Positions 54,075 through 62,191 are shown, counted from the first letter of the stretch. The stretch is 64,000 bases of DNA from Chitinophagaceae bacterium UBA1931 (GCA_002337125.1 DDFJ01000004.1:62001-126000); one strand, 5' to 3'. A program made the numbers and translations. The notes: generated from the letters alone by a model not told the origin.

Positions 54075-54446
54075 AAAAGGTTTAAGTTAAAAGTTAATCA
54101 ATATAATTATGGTTTTAGTTAAAATTAAGGCAGATGTAATTGCCAGGTTTAGTATGTTTAGTGTAATGTAATACAAGTAACAACAACTCCGGCATTCATG
54201 CATATCGCCCCCCGCTGATACAGTAAGATTTTCGAAATTTTATGTATAAGGTGATGTGGTGAGTGTACCCTGGGCTTTTAATGATACATTCATAAGTAGC
54301 AAAACTGTAGGTAAAAGTAATTTCATAGTCATAGTTTTAGTGACCTGCGAATATACTTAGTAATTAAATGCGGAACTCTGCCTCTTATCAAATTTATATT
54401 AACAATTACAGGCAATGCTGCATTACAAGGTGCAGGAAAGAAATAG
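54075..54446. other. Intergenic region with a truncated signal-peptide ORF
   Basis: This 372-base region has no full gene. It contains the 30-codon reading frame described separately at 54240-54332 on the minus strand. The rest is AT-rich and featureless. Confidence 0.5.
54240..54332 (-). pseudogene. Truncated exported-protein remnant (signal peptide only)
   Basis: The 30-codon frame reads MTMKLLLPTVLLLMNVSLKA and then QGTLTTSPYT before a TAA. It is an excellent signal peptide with an A-Q cleavage site followed by only ten residues. The frame stays open for about 49 codons after the TAA, but those residues show no family match. It could be the remnant of a secreted protein or a very small gene; decay is more likely. 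Confidence 0.35.
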
Positions 54447-55046
54447 TTAATTCCCGATGTTTGAAATTGTAAGCCGGGCAACAACATCTGCTACATCTTT
54501 TGCCCACTTGTTTGCTGCACCAGGATTATCCGGAATGTTATGAACATATAACTCAAATACAATTCCTCCTGTCATTCCAAAATATGCACAATCATAAGTA
54601 ACATATTCGCTTGCATTTGGCGGATGATTTAAAAGGCGCTGAGTTAAAGCTGACCCCCAGCCATATTTAGTTTCTGTTACCGGATCAACAGTGATCAATG
54701 CCGGATCAGCAGATTCAGGAGCAAGACCTGAGCGACTTTTCCCGATACGGTCATCCATCTGTTTGCGATATGCCATACTACGCATTTTCCAGGTGGGCGA
54801 ACTGTTGTCAAAAGCCCGGATCAGCAAATGATATTCAACTGTACGGTCAATAGCGATCTTTTTTTCGGCAACAAATTCTGCAACGGCAATTGTTGGACTA
54901 CTTGTAAAATTCCTGGAAATTAATTCTGTCCCTTCCGGCAATAGTTTAAGTATTTGAGGAGGCAGATCACCTTGTGTTTGAGAAAAAACAACTGAAGTAA
55001 ACAGGATGTTTAAAATAACAATTCCTGAAATTGATTTGCGGAACAT
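54447..55046 (-). CDS. Small exported protein of unknown function
   Basis: The 199-residue protein has a signal peptide (KSISGIVILNILFTSVVFSQ). It is alpha/beta with a conserved-looking centre (AYRKQMDDRIGKSRSGLAP) and ends in VADVVARLTISNIGN. No family is recognised. The frame is open to 55127, but the ATG at 55046 places the signal peptide at the N-terminus. Confidence 0.52.
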   Translation of the reverse strand: MFRKSISGIVILNILFTSVVFSQTQGDLPPQILKLLPEGTELISRNFTSSPTIAVAEFVAEKKIAIDRTVEYHLLIRAFDNSSPTWKMRSMAYRKQMDDRIGKSRSGLAPESADPALITVDPVTETKYGWGSALTQRLLNHPPNASEYVTYDCAYFGMTGGIVFELYVHNIPDNPGAANKWAKDVADVVARLTISNIGN

Positions 55047-55258
55047 ATATGCAGGTTGTATAACTGAAAGTAAACTGTTATCAGGCAGATTTAAAATGAT
55101 AGCAATCACTCCTGCAGTTGATAACAAGCAACATTTCTTCTTTTTTGCTCTTGCTGGTATTCATTCCCTGCAATTACAATAAAAGCTGAACAATGAACAA
55201 ACTGCCCGCCGTTGATGCGTCTCTGACCAACAAAGGCAGAAAAAGCTGGGGAGAATAC

Positions 55259-55774
55259 TTAATCCTTCTTAAACGACCAGTCTCTTAATGTTATTGAAAT
55301 GATGAAATCCTGCCATATCTCGATCCCAAATATTCCAGGCTCAACAGGATAAACATCTGTGTCAGCCCATTTTTGTTGTTTAAATAAATAGATCTGCGCT
55401 TTATAGGTTAATTGTTTGGGAAATGGATTTTTCACTTTCAGCATCATTGATTGATGAACTCCTTTTTTAAGTGTTTGACTAAATGACAATATGATTGTTT
55501 TGTCCGGATTTTTATTTTCCGGAACTGCTTTAAATGAAACAATATTTCCGTTTTCCAGTGTTACCTCAATATAAACTGTTTCACCGGGATAAATCTGTAC
55601 GGCATTATCGGGAAAAACGTATGCTGTTTCCTGTAGTTCTTCTATGTAATCATTGTCCTTATTAAATGGAATAATTAAACGGTAAGGCTTTCTCTTCAAC
55701 GTGGAGGTATCCTGTCCCTGTATATTGAATGCAAGAAAAAAAATTGCAGAAAAAATTAATACTAAAGATTTCAT
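55259..55774 (-). CDS. Small exported protein of unknown function
   Basis: The 171-residue protein has a signal peptide (LVLIFSAIFFLAFNIQGQ) and a beta-rich, acidic mature region (YPGETVYIEVTLENGNIVSF) resembling an Ig-like or carboxypeptidase-regulatory-like fold. No family is assigned. It is on the same strand as the previous gene, 212 bases away. Confidence 0.5.
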   Translation of the reverse strand: MKSLVLIFSAIFFLAFNIQGQDTSTLKRKPYRLIIPFNKDNDYIEELQETAYVFPDNAVQIYPGETVYIEVTLENGNIVSFKAVPENKNPDKTIILSFSQTLKKGVHQSMMLKVKNPFPKQLTYKAQIYLFKQQKWADTDVYPVEPGIFGIEIWQDFIISITLRDWSFKKD

Positions 55775-55949
55775 TCGTATAGATTTTTTATGGGTTAGTG
55801 TTGCACAATAAGCAATTAAACTTGTTGTGCTCCGGGTGATAAAGATAACAACCGGCAGGCAAAAGATTTAATCAGCCCGATATTCAGAGAAATGAAGTAT
55901 ACATACTTTGCCAAGCCTCATTACCGTGTCAGGGTCAGATTTTGTTTGA

Positions 55950-56363
55950 TCAACCTTTTTTGAGTTCACTAATAACAGACTGTAAACTGTTAATACCCCA
56001 ATGCTCAATGTATTTCCCGTCTTTCAGTCGTACGATGTCAATTACATCAATTTTAATTTGTTTGCCAGTAGGTTCTATTCCCATCAGCACACCTGTGTGT
56101 GTTCCAACAATTGCTTTTCGTGTTGTTACTTTATCGTTCTCTGCAACCTGGTCATAGATTTCCACTTTCAAATCCGGAAATGCAGGTTTCAGAATGTTAT
56201 TGAAGGTATTCCACATTCCATCTGCTTTATTAGAAGTTGGGGGTGCAGTATGATTAATGAAATCATTGTCCATAATTGCATTGAAGGTTTCCTTGTTACA
56301 TTGTTCAATAACTTCCCTGTTGAACTGCCTTACAATTGCTTTGTTTTTTTCTAAAATGTCCAT
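55950..56363 (-). CDS. SnoaL-like ester cyclase/polyketide cyclase family protein
   Basis: The 137-residue protein has the SnoaL-like cone-shaped alpha+beta fold: N-terminal helix NKAIVRQFNREVIEQCNKE, then DNDFINHTAPP, WNTFNNILKPAFPDL, VTTRKAIVGTHTG and VIDIVRLKDGKYIEHWGI. These are typical of ester cyclase family proteins found in many bacteria. Enzyme activity in such small stand-alone proteins is generally unknown. It is on the minus strand before the HxlR regulator gene, possibly in the same regulatory neighbourhood. Confidence 0.75.
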   Translation of the reverse strand: MDILEKNKAIVRQFNREVIEQCNKETFNAIMDNDFINHTAPPTSNKADGMWNTFNNILKPAFPDLKVEIYDQVAENDKVTTRKAIVGTHTGVLMGIEPTGKQIKIDVIDIVRLKDGKYIEHWGINSLQSVISELKKG

Positions 56364-56420
56364 TAAATATTGTTTAATTGCTTTATCGAAGAAATTCTTA
56401 AAACGAAATGAAGCTTGTTA

Positions 56421-56456
56421 TATCCCTGTTGGCAAAGATACCAGCAGGTAAGAAAA
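56421..56456. repeat. REP-like hairpin repeat, copy 2
   Basis: The 36-base unit has stem CCTGTTGG/CCAGCAGG followed by TAAGAAAA. Compared with the copy at 52015-52050 it differs at six positions. One G-C pair becomes T-A (compensatory) and one T-A pair becomes a T-G wobble, so the fold is conserved. Confidence 0.6.
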
Positions 56457-56553
56457 GTATTTTGTTTTGTGTACCAAAAACGAGCCTGGGAATAATTAAA
56501 ATGATTCTTGAAGAAGCAAACCAAGGCGATAGCGGTACATTGTTATTGGCATT

Positions 56554-56895
56554 TTATTTTCCAATTATTTTCTTTCTGTGGTTTTGTCCCCAGTCACGCA
56601 ACGCTTTCATTACTTCATATAAAGTCCCTGCGTGTTCAGTTACTTCGTACTCAACTGTAGGTGGAAATGTGTCATAAACGTTACGATTGACAAGATGATT
56701 TGCCTCTAAGTCTTTCAGTTCTTTTGACAGCATTTTGTCGCTGATTCCTTCCACTTCTCTTGCAATTTCTTTGAAACGTTTTGGACCGCCCGATAACGAA
56801 AACAAAATCGGAAGTTTCCAATTACCGTTCAATGTTTCCATTGCATCTTTTATAGCACGAATACCGTCCGGATCACATTTGATTGTCTTTGCCAT
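56554..56895 (-). CDS. HxlR-family transcriptional regulator
   Basis: The 113-residue protein is a winged-helix HxlR/MarR-like DNA-binding protein: NGNWKLPILFSLSGGPKRFKEIAREVEGISDKMLSKELKDLEANHLV covers the helix-turn-helix (about 24-70) and FPPTVEYEVTEHAGTL the wing. HxlR proteins often sense electrophiles or oxidants through an N-terminal Cys; here C8 is the only Cys near the N-terminus (TIKCDPDG). The gene is divergent from the DoxX-DsbA pair, and repeated GTTAGTA sites fill the gap, suggesting autoregulation and control of that pair. Confidence 0.85.
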   Translation of the reverse strand: MAKTIKCDPDGIRAIKDAMETLNGNWKLPILFSLSGGPKRFKEIAREVEGISDKMLSKELKDLEANHLVNRNVYDTFPPTVEYEVTEHAGTLYEVMKALRDWGQNHRKKIIGK

Positions 56896-56913
56896 AGTCA
56901 GATAAAATTACAT

Positions 56914-56968
56914 TACTAACCCAAAAGTAAGCGCTAACTCTCAGGTTAGTACTTACCAACAGTTAGTA
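56914..56968. promoter_or_regulatory. Repeated GTTAGTA sites (putative HxlR operator)
   Basis: Three copies of GTTAGTA are present: inverted at 56914-56920 (TACTAAC) and direct at 56945-56951 and 56962-56968. They lie between the divergent HxlR and DoxX genes and cover the -33 region of the promoter at 56977-56984, so binding should repress. Confidence 0.5.
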
Positions 56969-56976
56969 AATGTAAA

Positions 56977-56984
56977 TAGTTTTG
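56977..56984 (+). promoter_or_regulatory. Sigma-A -7 element for the DoxX-DsbA operon
   Basis: TAGTTTTG is an exact TAnnTTTG match 21 bases before the ATG at 57006. No good -33 box is seen at the right distance; that place is taken by the GTTAGTA sites. Confidence 0.5.
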
Positions 56985-57005
56985 CATCGTCAAACAAGTA
57001 AATAA

Positions 57006-57374
57006 ATGAAAATCAAGAAAGACAAAAAAATCTATTGGACAATTACCATTATTGCAATGGCTTTAATTGTGTTACCCTCGTATTTCGCACCTCGTGAATA
57101 CTTAATTGCAACCATTCACAGAATGGAATTTCCAGGTTATTTTGGATTAGAATTAGATATTCTGAAAGTTGTTGGTGCAGTGATTATTCTTATTCCTGCA
57201 ATTCCTGCCATGTTTAAAGAATGGTCGTATGTAGGCTTCGGAATACTTTTGTTATCCGCAAGTTTAGCACACTGGCTTGCAGATGGAATCGTAAAAGGTG
57301 TTGCACCGCTTGTTCCATTCGTTATTTTGTCGGTGTCGTATTATTATTTCAGAAAACTGAATTATCCGAAGTAA
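57006..57374 (+). CDS. DoxX-like membrane protein
   Basis: The 122-residue protein has four membrane helices (about 10-28, 47-68, 72-90 and 97-116) and the short DoxX/DoxD-type pattern (MEFPGYFGLELDILKVVGA). DoxX-like proteins are often induced with redox stress or electrophile-response genes. It follows the HxlR-type control region and precedes the DsbA-like gene by 85 bases. Confidence 0.72.
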   Translation: MKIKKDKKIYWTITIIAMALIVLPSYFAPREYLIATIHRMEFPGYFGLELDILKVVGAVIILIPAIPAMFKEWSYVGFGILLLSASLAHWLADGIVKGVAPLVPFVILSVSYYYFRKLNYPK

Positions 57375-57459
57375 GATTTTAATTTCAATTCTTGCTATGT
57401 GTTGTTTAACGGCTTGCAGACAGAAAATCTAACAACAAAAAAGAATTAAAACAATAAAT

Positions 57460-58188
57460 ATGAAAACCGAAAATAAAATGAAAGTTGAAATTTGGTCAGA
57501 TATCATGTGTCCGTTTTGTTATATCGGAAAACGAAATTTTGAAACGGCATTATCGCAATTTGCAAACAAAGATTTGGTTGAAGTAGAATGGAAAAGTTTT
57601 CAACTTGATCCGACAATGCCCGATGTTCCAAAATACCAGGACGATATGTATATGTTTGTTGCTGACCGCAAAGGTTTCAGTTACGAACAGTCAAAGAAAA
57701 TGCACCAGGATTTAGTTCAATATGCAAAAAGTGCAGGTCTTGAATACAATTTTGATAAAGCACTTGTTACAAATTCGCTTAAAGCCCATCGGTTAATACA
57801 GTTTGCAAAAACCAAAGGTTTTGCCGAAAAGGCCGAAGAACGTTTGTTTTACGCCTATTTCACGCAAGGCAAAAACTTGAGCGATGACGCAACGTTGGTT
57901 CAGTTGGGTACAGAAATTGGTCTAACCGAAGCTGATGTAAAGGAAGCACTCTCAAATTCTATATATGCTCAAAAAGTGGCAAACGAAGCAAATGAAGCAC
58001 AAACGTTAGGTGCAAGAGGTGTTCCGTTTTTTGTTGTAAATCGTAAATATGGAATTGCAGGCGCTCAACAACCAAACGAACTATTAAACACACTTGAAAG
58101 AGCGTTTGCCGAATGGCAAAAGGAGAATCCTGATGCGTTAAAAATTCAGGATGGTCAGTTTTGTGAACCGAATGGTGATTGTAAGTAA
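57460..58188 (+). CDS. DsbA-family oxidoreductase, FrnE-like
   Basis: The 242-residue cytosolic protein has a thioredoxin fold with a helical insert. The active site CPFC (Cys17, Cys20) lies in WSDIMCPFCYIGKRNF, and the cis-Pro loop is in GARGVPFFVVN. The type is FrnE/2-hydroxychromene-2-carboxylate isomerase-like; such proteins act in thiol-disulfide exchange under oxidative stress. There is no signal peptide, so it is not a periplasmic DsbA. A further Met seven codons in (57478) is an alternative start. The operon HxlR/DoxX/DsbA is a common electrophile-response set in Bacteroidota. Confidence 0.82.
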   Translation: MKTENKMKVEIWSDIMCPFCYIGKRNFETALSQFANKDLVEVEWKSFQLDPTMPDVPKYQDDMYMFVADRKGFSYEQSKKMHQDLVQYAKSAGLEYNFDKALVTNSLKAHRLIQFAKTKGFAEKAEERLFYAYFTQGKNLSDDATLVQLGTEIGLTEADVKEALSNSIYAQKVANEANEAQTLGARGVPFFVVNRKYGIAGAQQPNELLNTLERAFAEWQKENPDALKIQDGQFCEPNGDCK

Positions 58189-58398
58189 GTATGTCGGTTG
58201 CAGTCGTCTTACAATGAGCATTAACGCATCAATATACGAAGGTTTTACTCACACAAAATTTCGCAAATACAGCCAGCAACATTTGTGTTCTGCTTCTCAA
58301 AGCAGCCTTTTGTACATACCTCTTAAAATGGTTCGTGAAGACATGAAGCAAGGCGATAGTCATGCCCACTTGCAAAAAACCAATGTTGTGTGGAGTAC

Positions 58399-59049
58399 TT
58401 AGTCTAAGTTCTGAAATTTTCTAAGCTGAGAGCTAACTATTTTCTTAAGAATACTAATTTCAATTTCACTTAGAACGAAGTCCTCAATCTTATATATTCT
58501 GGGATTCAATTGACTGTCTGAATTTTTGTTATACCACAATGTAACATTATTTGAAATCCAGTTTTTCGTGTGGTTAAACTCGTAAAGATTTAGTTTTTGA
58601 TTGCGTATGATTTCTAAAACTAAAACTTTACCAGGGTTAGTAAGGTTGTAGTTATTGTCAAATATTTCGCTTAAAGTACTGTTTATTAATTTGTCAAGAT
58701 AGATATTTGTAGAATACTTAAACTGTTCAATTATCTTTTCCTCTAACGAGCCGACAATAAGTTCTTTTGATGGCTTTTTTGTCAGTTGAATTAAATAATT
58801 AGTGTTTGTCGAAATAGTTATACCTAAGGGTTTGAAGCTTTTTACTTCTTTTTCCAAAATCCGTATATAACCAACTTCAATAAGGTTTGCTAAAGTCGCT
58901 GCAAAAACGTCTGTTGCATAAACCATGAATTCGTCAAATATTGTCCAGGAATTAACATGAAACTTATCCCTTGGTATATACGCCAGTGAAGTTTCGCTAA
59001 CCAGTAATCGGTCGTCTATTTTGTGATTATCTAACCAGCTGTCGCTCAT
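58399..59049 (-). CDS. Orphan cytosolic protein of unknown function
   Basis: The 216-residue protein has no signal peptide and is predicted to be mixed helix and strand, with an AT-rich, Asn-rich composition (NLTNPGKVLVLEIIRNQKLNLYEF). I recognise no family. Helix DVFAATLANLIEVGYIRIL (about 47-65) has a faint resemblance to GPP34/GOLPH3-like proteins, not enough for a call. It sits in the accessory region, next to the PD-(D/E)XK-like gene on the same strand, and a strong hairpin (59100-59124) lies just upstream. Confidence 0.5.
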   Translation of the reverse strand: MSDSWLDNHKIDDRLLVSETSLAYIPRDKFHVNSWTIFDEFMVYATDVFAATLANLIEVGYIRILEKEVKSFKPLGITISTNTNYLIQLTKKPSKELIVGSLEEKIIEQFKYSTNIYLDKLINSTLSEIFDNNYNLTNPGKVLVLEIIRNQKLNLYEFNHTKNWISNNVTLWYNKNSDSQLNPRIYKIEDFVLSEIEISILKKIVSSQLRKFQNLD

Positions 59050-59099
59050 TTTATGAATAAATATACTTTGATTTATTGCTTTTGTAACATTGGTTAACT

Positions 59100-59124
59100 T
59101 GTCTGTAGTTGCAAACTACAGACA
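59100..59124. repeat. Perfect inverted repeat, possible recombination or regulatory site
   Basis: TGTCTGTAGTT-GCA-AACTACAGACA, 11-bp arms with a 3-base loop. It has no T-tract, so a terminator is unlikely. It lies 50 bases upstream of the orphan gene start. Confidence 0.5.
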
Positions 59125-59323
59125 GCATTCAGCTTTCTTTTCTTTGCTCGTCTTTTACTACTGCCAGGTTTATTTATTAGAACACTAAGGATAGCTGGGA
59201 TTAAAGATACAAAAGCCCATTGTTTATTCTGTAGCTCGGCCTTATTCGTCGGCTGGAACTGAAGCTGAGAAGCGAAAAAAAGGTGAGAATATATTCGTTG
59301 CCCCGCCATATTGCCAATGCACT

Positions 59324-59332
59324 GTTAGCGGT
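59324..59332. repeat. Left inverted-repeat half-site GTTAGCGGT flanking the nuclease-like gene
   Basis: GTTAGCGGT lies 6 bases after the stop of the PD-(D/E)XK-like gene (59339-61267). Its exact reverse complement lies at 61310-61318 before the start of the same gene. Confidence 0.45.
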
Positions 59333-59338
59333 TCGTGC

Positions 59339-61267
59339 TTATTTTTTTGACGGCTTTTTTCCTCCTCGGTCAAAATAGTTGTCAATGTCTTTTTTGTATT
59401 GATTAAGTTGCACTGTGTCTGCATTTTTAAAAGCTTTATCAATCTTAAGGTCGTTGTCAAAGTAAAGCCCGAGCATATCCATCTCATCAATGTTAACTAG
59501 TCGTTTGTCATTGTAAAGTTGCAAGCGTTTGCTTAAATAATCAATAAACATTTCCTCAGAACTCATCAATTCAGTGAACGGGATTAGATCAAAAATATTT
59601 ACCGTCCACGCAAAGCTTGAATTCTTCTCAATTACCCCAAACTCTTGCAACTTGGTTAATGATGAAATAAGGCTTCCAACATAAGAAAAACTAATAGATA
59701 TACGAAAAACTTTATCCTTGTTGATTGGGGTGACAATTTTCCCGTCGGAGGTTTCAAAGCTTGGGTTTAAACTTTCATTTATATAAAGCGAGGCTCTATA
59801 ACTTTGGCAGATTGCATCCCCTATGATACCTGATAAGTCAGTCTTAATGCTCGAAAGTGCCCCACGTTTGGCTCCATCACTTACCAATCCAGCTTTTACT
59901 TCTATTAAGTAAGTCGCCTCCTTGCTAATCCCTAAAATATCCAATTCATATCTTCCGTCTTCTGCATTAGCACATTTCAATTTAAGATTAGGGTCTTTAA
60001 AAGTGTAATGTACCCCTTTGTAAAATTCTGCTTTGGGTAACATCTTTTTAAATAAAGAAAATGTCTTTTGCTCTATAAATTCATCTTTCGCTATTTGTAT
60101 TCTATTTCCTAGAAAAGAATGTTGATAATAGTGAGGGTCAGCTTTTTGAATTAAAGATTGGGCGATAAGGAAGTAATTTCTTGCTGCTAAATTCATTGAA
60201 AATAAATACAGTTGGTTGTCGTCACCTTCTACAATAGGGCTTGTGTAAATTTCACTTTTGTTCAAAATCTCATATTTGAATTTCTCTGGCTCAGAAAATA
60301 CCTTATTGCCTCCAAATTTTAGAGCAAGTGCTGTCGCAACCTTTTTCTGTGAATCATTAAAGTGACGTATTTTATACAGTCCTTCGTATGTGTTAATTTG
60401 ATTTAATGGATACAAGATGACTCCATTATTATGTACAATTACTTCGGGGTGTTCTTTAGAAAATTCGTTTAAATATTCTCCAGTTTCAATCATGTTTCTT
60501 GTGACCTTGCCTTTGTTTTTCTCCATCCACTTATGAAGCTTGATAGTTTGAACGGGATGTGGTCTACCATTAGGCATTAACAATCTGCAGCCGTATGATT
60601 CCTCAAGTTTATCAAATGTGTCTAATAAGTCTTTTGATTTAAAACCATAATGCTTTTCAAGTAGGGCATCATGAGGTGTAAACATCTCAATAAATAGTTG
60701 GCGAAGATGGATAAGATAACCCTCACCTCGTATAAACAAAGTTTCGGATATCATATGATGTCGAAGGTCAGACTCTATTTTCGAGTGTTTTCCAGTGACA
60801 TGTTCAACTGCATAATAGGCAGAAAAATGTCTTCTGATTGTTACTAATCCTTCATATATCTCATTTAATACCTCAGGGGTTGGAACTTTACCTTTGTTAA
60901 TATTGAGTGTTGCTGTAGCTATACTTTGACAGTATTCTATTGTTGTTTCAGACATCCCATCGTCAGATTCATCGGTTAGCATCTTCATGTAACCGTATGA
61001 TGCAATTCCACCTAACACTAGAATTTTATCGTAAGAATTTATTTTCTCAGCGGTCTGCCGAATCATTTCTTTTATTTCGTCATATACTTTTGGACGATTT
61101 TCCTGTAGCTGTTTAAGATAAGCGGCATGCTCATCTTCAGTCATAGTATTTTTCCAGAAGAGATTTTTACCCTTACGAATAATCTGCATTCCAGGAAGAT
61201 TTACTACTTCCTTATTTCTGGCTTTTTGTTTAGGTTTTTTCTTTTTCCGACCTCTACTCTTAGGCAT
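59339..61267 (-). CDS. Large protein with PD-(D/E)XK-type nuclease core
   Basis: The 642-residue protein starts with a very basic tail (GRKKKKPKQKARNK, about 5-20). A long helical region with no recognised family follows (25-380). The C-terminal half contains a restriction-endonuclease-like core: Glu399 region (KDEFIEQKTFSLFKKML), Asp443 in RYELDILGIS and Glu456-x-Lys458 in YLIEVKAG, then a helix with Gln488 (AICQSYRA) like the QxxxY helix of RecB-type nucleases. This is the classic E-D-ExK layout of PD-(D/E)XK proteins. No methyltransferase or specificity subunit is nearby, so it is a stand-alone enzyme, plausibly a DNA-defence or repair factor. Function is inferred only from this motif. It is bracketed by inverted repeats. 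Confidence 0.6.
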   Translation of the reverse strand: MPKSRGRKKKKPKQKARNKEVVNLPGMQIIRKGKNLFWKNTMTEDEHAAYLKQLQENRPKVYDEIKEMIRQTAEKINSYDKILVLGGIASYGYMKMLTDESDDGMSETTIEYCQSIATATLNINKGKVPTPEVLNEIYEGLVTIRRHFSAYYAVEHVTGKHSKIESDLRHHMISETLFIRGEGYLIHLRQLFIEMFTPHDALLEKHYGFKSKDLLDTFDKLEESYGCRLLMPNGRPHPVQTIKLHKWMEKNKGKVTRNMIETGEYLNEFSKEHPEVIVHNNGVILYPLNQINTYEGLYKIRHFNDSQKKVATALALKFGGNKVFSEPEKFKYEILNKSEIYTSPIVEGDDNQLYLFSMNLAARNYFLIAQSLIQKADPHYYQHSFLGNRIQIAKDEFIEQKTFSLFKKMLPKAEFYKGVHYTFKDPNLKLKCANAEDGRYELDILGISKEATYLIEVKAGLVSDGAKRGALSSIKTDLSGIIGDAICQSYRASLYINESLNPSFETSDGKIVTPINKDKVFRISISFSYVGSLISSLTKLQEFGVIEKNSSFAWTVNIFDLIPFTELMSSEEMFIDYLSKRLQLYNDKRLVNIDEMDMLGLYFDNDLKIDKAFKNADTVQLNQYKKDIDNYFDRGGKKPSKK

Positions 61268-61309
61268 TAGATGATGAGTTATTGTTCTTTGGAATGTCGC
61301 TGTAGCATG

Positions 61310-61318
61310 ACCGCTAAC
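61310..61318. repeat. Right inverted-repeat half-site ACCGCTAAC flanking the nuclease-like gene
   Basis: This is the exact reverse complement of the left copy at 59324-59332. It lies 43 bases upstream of the start codon of the PD-(D/E)XK-like gene. Confidence 0.45.
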
Positions 61319-61433
61319 TCATAAATATACGCAACTATCACATATTAATAAAACACTATAACATTTGGTTTTCAATTTATTAATTTCTTGTTTTCACATT
61401 TTCTAATTACGCCAATACATTTTTTGCGCATTC

Positions 61434-61466
61434 GTGTGTAAATGTTTCCAAACATTTATACACACA
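61434..61466 (-). terminator. Hairpin downstream of the DUF6266-like gene
   Basis: GTGTGTAAATGTTT pairs with AAACATTTATACACAC with a two-base bulge. It has no T-tract on either side, so it is only a weak terminator candidate. Confidence 0.35.
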
Positions 61467-61483
61467 ATCTCATTGATCATTTT

Positions 61484-62191
61484 TCACCCATACCTCCCAT
61501 CCACAACCGAAGCAGGCATAAACTCATCCCGCATATCTGTATTCCCATTCTGCAAGCGGTAAAGTATCTGTACAGCAGTAATAAGCAATACACCCGTTTC
61601 TGCTGCCACATTAAATTCAATATCCTGTGCTGCAACAGGCGTATTGTTATACGGCAGCAGCAACTGCTTTGTTTCACTCCCTGCTGCCTGTGCGTTGATT
61701 AAATGACAGGCAGCAACGGTAATGGTTAGCTGTACCATGGTTGTATGTGCAGGTGCTGCAATAGCAGCAATTGGTATAAAAGCAGGCAATTGCACAAGTG
61801 TTTGTTCTGCCACAGGGTTACTAACGGTAAACGGCAGCCTGCAACGCTCCGCCACGGAGGTTTCTTTATTAAATGAAAAACCGGTTACAAAAGGGATTTG
61901 TTGCTGCGGTGCCAGGGTTTCTGTATTGTTGAGCGCAAGCCAACGGGCAACTGCACCCGAAAAACGGTTTTGCATGTCACGGTCGGTGGGGTTAAACAGT
62001 ACGGGCAGCAGTAAGCGGCGCAGGGTTTTACATGCCGATGAGGCTTTACCAAAATTGTGGCTGCGGATTTTTGTTGCAGCCGTTTGCCTTACTTTATCGG
62101 GCACTGTGCGTACAACCTGTTTACCGTTACGGGTGTAAAAAACGAGGTTTTCAATTTTGCCATTGAAGCTGGGTCCATTGTAGGTAGCCAT
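61484..62191 (-). CDS. Protein of unknown function, DUF6266-like
   Basis: The 235-residue protein opens MATYNGPSFNGKIENLVFYT and continues RNGKQVVRTVP, which resembles the N-terminus of DUF6266 proteins (Gly-rich, RNGKQ). The later part is Ala/Val/Ile-rich with strands and no signal peptide. Bacteroidota genomes often have several paralogues. The G+C content is higher than in the surrounding orphan genes, so its origin differs from theirs. Confidence 0.5.
   Translation of the reverse strand: MATYNGPSFNGKIENLVFYTRNGKQVVRTVPDKVRQTAATKIRSHNFGKASSACKTLRRLLLPVLFNPTDRDMQNRFSGAVARWLALNNTETLAPQQQIPFVTGFSFNKETSVAERCRLPFTVSNPVAEQTLVQLPAFIPIAAIAAPAHTTMVQLTITVAACHLINAQAAGSETKQLLLPYNNTPVAAQDIEFNVAAETGVLLITAVQILYRLQNGNTDMRDEFMPASVVDGRYG

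Larger units (their letters stand above)
59050..59338. other. Non-coding spacer between the orphan and PD-(D/E)XK-like genes
   Basis: These 289 bases have no convincing gene. They include a perfect 11-bp stem with a 3-base loop at 59100-59124 and an inverted-repeat half-site GTTAGCGGT at 59324-59332 next to the stop of the downstream gene. Confidence 0.5.

Noticed and set aside
58151..58402. Open frame overlapping the end of the DsbA-like gene
   Set aside because: It starts inside the DsbA-like gene and has no recognisable domain.
59094..59309. A 71-codon minus-strand frame in the spacer before the orphan gene
   Set aside because: It crosses the hairpin, shows no family match and has no promoter; non-coding is more likely.
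59324..61318. True integron attC sites
   Set aside because: GTTAGCG and CGCTAAC do not fit the GTTRRRY/RYYYAAC core consensus, and no integrase is in the window. Only the arrangement is similar.
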